From Sphingosinicella sp. BN140058 (lineage in GTDB: Bacteria > Pseudomonadota > Alphaproteobacteria > Sphingomonadales > Sphingomonadaceae), in NCBI RefSeq assembly GCF_004135585.1, contig NZ_CP035501.1, forward strand, positions 2,033,001 through 2,097,000: a stretch of DNA of 64,000 nucleotides, read 5' to 3'. Positions 62,708-64,000 of the stretch are shown piece after piece; within the stretch, counting starts at the first letter, position 1; every line of letters starts with the position of its first letter. A program made the translations under genes and the position numbers. The notes under the pieces are model-generated. The model was not told the origin of the DNA, did no database searches, and saw nothing but the letters and a program-made list of their open reading frames with translations.

Positions 62708-64000
62708 TCAGAAGAGATCGGCGGCAACACCCTGACAAAGGCTGCCGTTCAACACCGCCTCCTTCGCCCAGGCGAGATCGTCGGCGAAATAGCGATCGGC
62801 CGCATAATGCGGCACGTTGGTCCGGATCGCGGCGCGCACCGCCTCCAGCTGGGGTGAGGTCTTGAGCGGCGCGTGGAAATCGATTCCCTGGGTCGCCGTC
62901 AGCAGCTCGATGCCGATCACCCCGGCGGCGTTGCCGGCGATCCGGCGCGCCTTGGTCGCGGCATGGGTCGCCATCGAGACATGATCTTCCTGATTGGCCG
63001 AAGTCGGTATCGAATCGACGCTTGCCGGAAAGGCCAGGCTCTTATTCTCCGAGACGAGCGCCGCTGCGGAGACCTGGGCGATCATGAAACCCGAATTGAC
63101 GCCGCTGTCGCGCACCAGGAACGGCGGCAGGCCGCTCATCTTCGGGTCAACCAGCACCGCCGTGCGGCGCTCCGAGATCGATCCGGTCTCGCACAGCGCC
63201 ATCGTCAGGATGTCCGCGGCGAAGGCAACCGGCTGGGCGTGGAAATTGCCGCCCGAGAGCGCTTCGTCGCCTTCTGCGAACACGACCGGATTGTCGGTGA
63301 CCGCATTGGCCTCGATCTCCAGCGTGCGCGCGGCATTGCCGATCAGGTCGAGACAGGCGCCCATCACCTGGGGCTGGCAACGGAAGCTGTAGGGATCCTG
63401 CACGCGCGGACAGTCTTCGTGGCTGTGGCGGATCTCGCTGCCGTCGAGCAGGCGCTTCAGCGCCGATGCGACGGCGATCTGGCCCGGCTGCCCGCGGGCG
63501 GCGTGGATCCGCGGGTCGAAGGCCGCATCGGTGCCTTTGAGGGCATCGACCGAGAGCGCGCCGCCGACGAGCGCGGACGCGAACACGCGTTCCGCCGTGA
63601 ACAAGGTGTCTAGCGCAATCGCGGTCGAAACCTGGGTGCCGTTGATCAGGGCCAGCCCCTCCTTCGGGCCGAGCACAAGGGGCGCCAGTCCGAGCCGCGC
63701 CAGCGCATCGCCGGCCGCAAGCGTTTCGCCGGCAAGGATGATCCTTCCCTCGCCGAGCAGGGCCGCGCTCATATGGGCGAGCGGTGCGAGATCGCCGGAC
63801 GCGCCCACCGAACCCTGGCTCGGGATCAGCGGCAATGCATCCGCCTGAAGCAAGGCCAGCAGCCGCTCGACGACCACGCGCCGCACGCCGGAATGGCCGC
63901 GGCCGAGGCCGATCGCCTTCAGCGCGATCACCAGGCGCACCACCTCGGGCGACAGCGCATCGCCGAGGCCGCAACTGTGCGAGAGGATCAGGTTGCGCTG
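62708..64000 (-). CDS. hutH: Histidine ammonia-lyase, 5' end outside the window
   Basis: 431 codons of the C-terminal part are visible; about 70-80 N-terminal residues lie beyond 64000. The MIO cofactor tripeptide Ala-Ser-Gly sits in [30 protein letters not shown] and [14 protein letters not shown] are HutH-typical. It deaminates histidine to urocanate. 55 bases separate it from the next gene on the same strand. Confidence 0.96.
   Translation of the reverse strand, partial: QRNLILSHSCGLGDALSPEVVRLVIALKAIGLGRGHSGVRRVVVERLLALLQADALPLIPSQGSVGASGDLAPLAHMSAALLGEGRIILAGETLAAGDALARLGLAPLVLGPKEGLALINGTQVSTAIALDTLFTAERVFASALVGGALSVDALKGTDAAFDPRIHAARGQPGQIAVASALKRLLDGSEIRHSHEDCPRVQDPYSFRCQPQVMGACLDLIGNAARTLEIEANAVTDNPVVFAEGDEALSGGNFHAQPVAFAADILTMALCETGSISERRTAVLVDPKMSGLPPFLVRDSGVNSGFMIAQVSAAALVSENKSLAFPASVDSIPTSANQEDHVSMATHAATKARRIAGNAAGVIGIELLTATQGIDFHAPLKTSPQLEAVRAAIRTNVPHYAADRYFADDLAWAKEAVLNGSLCQGVAADLF

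Overview
The window looks like a chromosomal segment of an orange or yellow pigmented sphingomonad (Alphaproteobacteria, Sphingomonadaceae or a close relative). The basis is: uniformly high GC, a crtY-crtI-crtB plus crtZ carotenoid set, an EL222-like LOV-HTH photoreceptor, the ctaC-ctaD-ctaB-ctaG-ctaE-DUF983-surf1 cytochrome oxidase block, and many small proteins of sphingomonad type. Genus was inferred without any database search. The segment is mostly dense, operonic core genome. I see no rRNA, tRNA, CRISPR array, prophage or insertion sequence.

Layout, left to right. 1-2.5 kb: 3' truncated multi-PAS histidine kinase, a 39-residue membrane peptide, a small beta-barrel protein and a 45-residue hydrophilic protein. 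2.5-8.4 kb (minus): terC, RNase D-like gene, lptC, lptA, lptB, rpoN and a MobA-like nucleotidyltransferase, nearly all overlapping or closely spaced. 8.6-13.2 kb: a two-domain cold-shock protein with a Gly-rich arm, pyrC, ygfZ, and a TSUP exporter coupled to a TIGR02186 protein. 13.4-20.2 kb: HerA-like ATPase, a 327-base spacer with an 18-codon ORF behind an unusually complete Shine-Dalgarno, a lipoprotein, a PepSY protein followed by an OmpR-type two-component system, a long-chain polyprenyl diphosphate synthase and a small membrane protein. 20.3-30 kb: pncC-nadE, then two large fusion genes (glycosyltransferase + UDP-galactopyranose mutase; GH1-like + RmlD-like), with a UBP zinc finger and an alkaline phosphatase between them. 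30-36.6 kb (minus): the aa3 oxidase operon. 36.7-40.6 kb: pyrE-pdxJ-acpS-lepB-AI-2E transporter, broken by a 156-bp palindromic repeat. 40.8-51.5 kb: FKBP, rpsU with a branched terminator, fatty-acid isomerase, orphan [2Fe-2S] subunit, RcnB-like protein, amidohydrolase, 2OG-Fe(II) oxygenase, TMEM175-like channel, flavin reductase, YqiJ/YqiK flotillin pair and sulfotransferase.

51.5-59.4 kb is an isoprenoid and pigment region: crtZ, crtB, crtI, crtY, a di-iron sterol-desaturase-like gene, DUF2141, ispH and ispA, followed by the LOV-HTH regulator. The regulator sits 9 bases downstream of a second MobA-like nucleotidyltransferase. 60-62.7 kb holds a LicC-like nucleotidyltransferase, a HIT protein and a CDP-alcohol phosphatidyltransferase, which together suggest phospholipid head-group synthesis. 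The window ends inside hutH.

The most notable points are the light sensor beside the pigment and lipid genes, the two multi-enzyme sugar fusions, the 18-codon ORF whose SD covers the whole 3' tail of 16S rRNA, and the three-way-junction terminator after rpsU.
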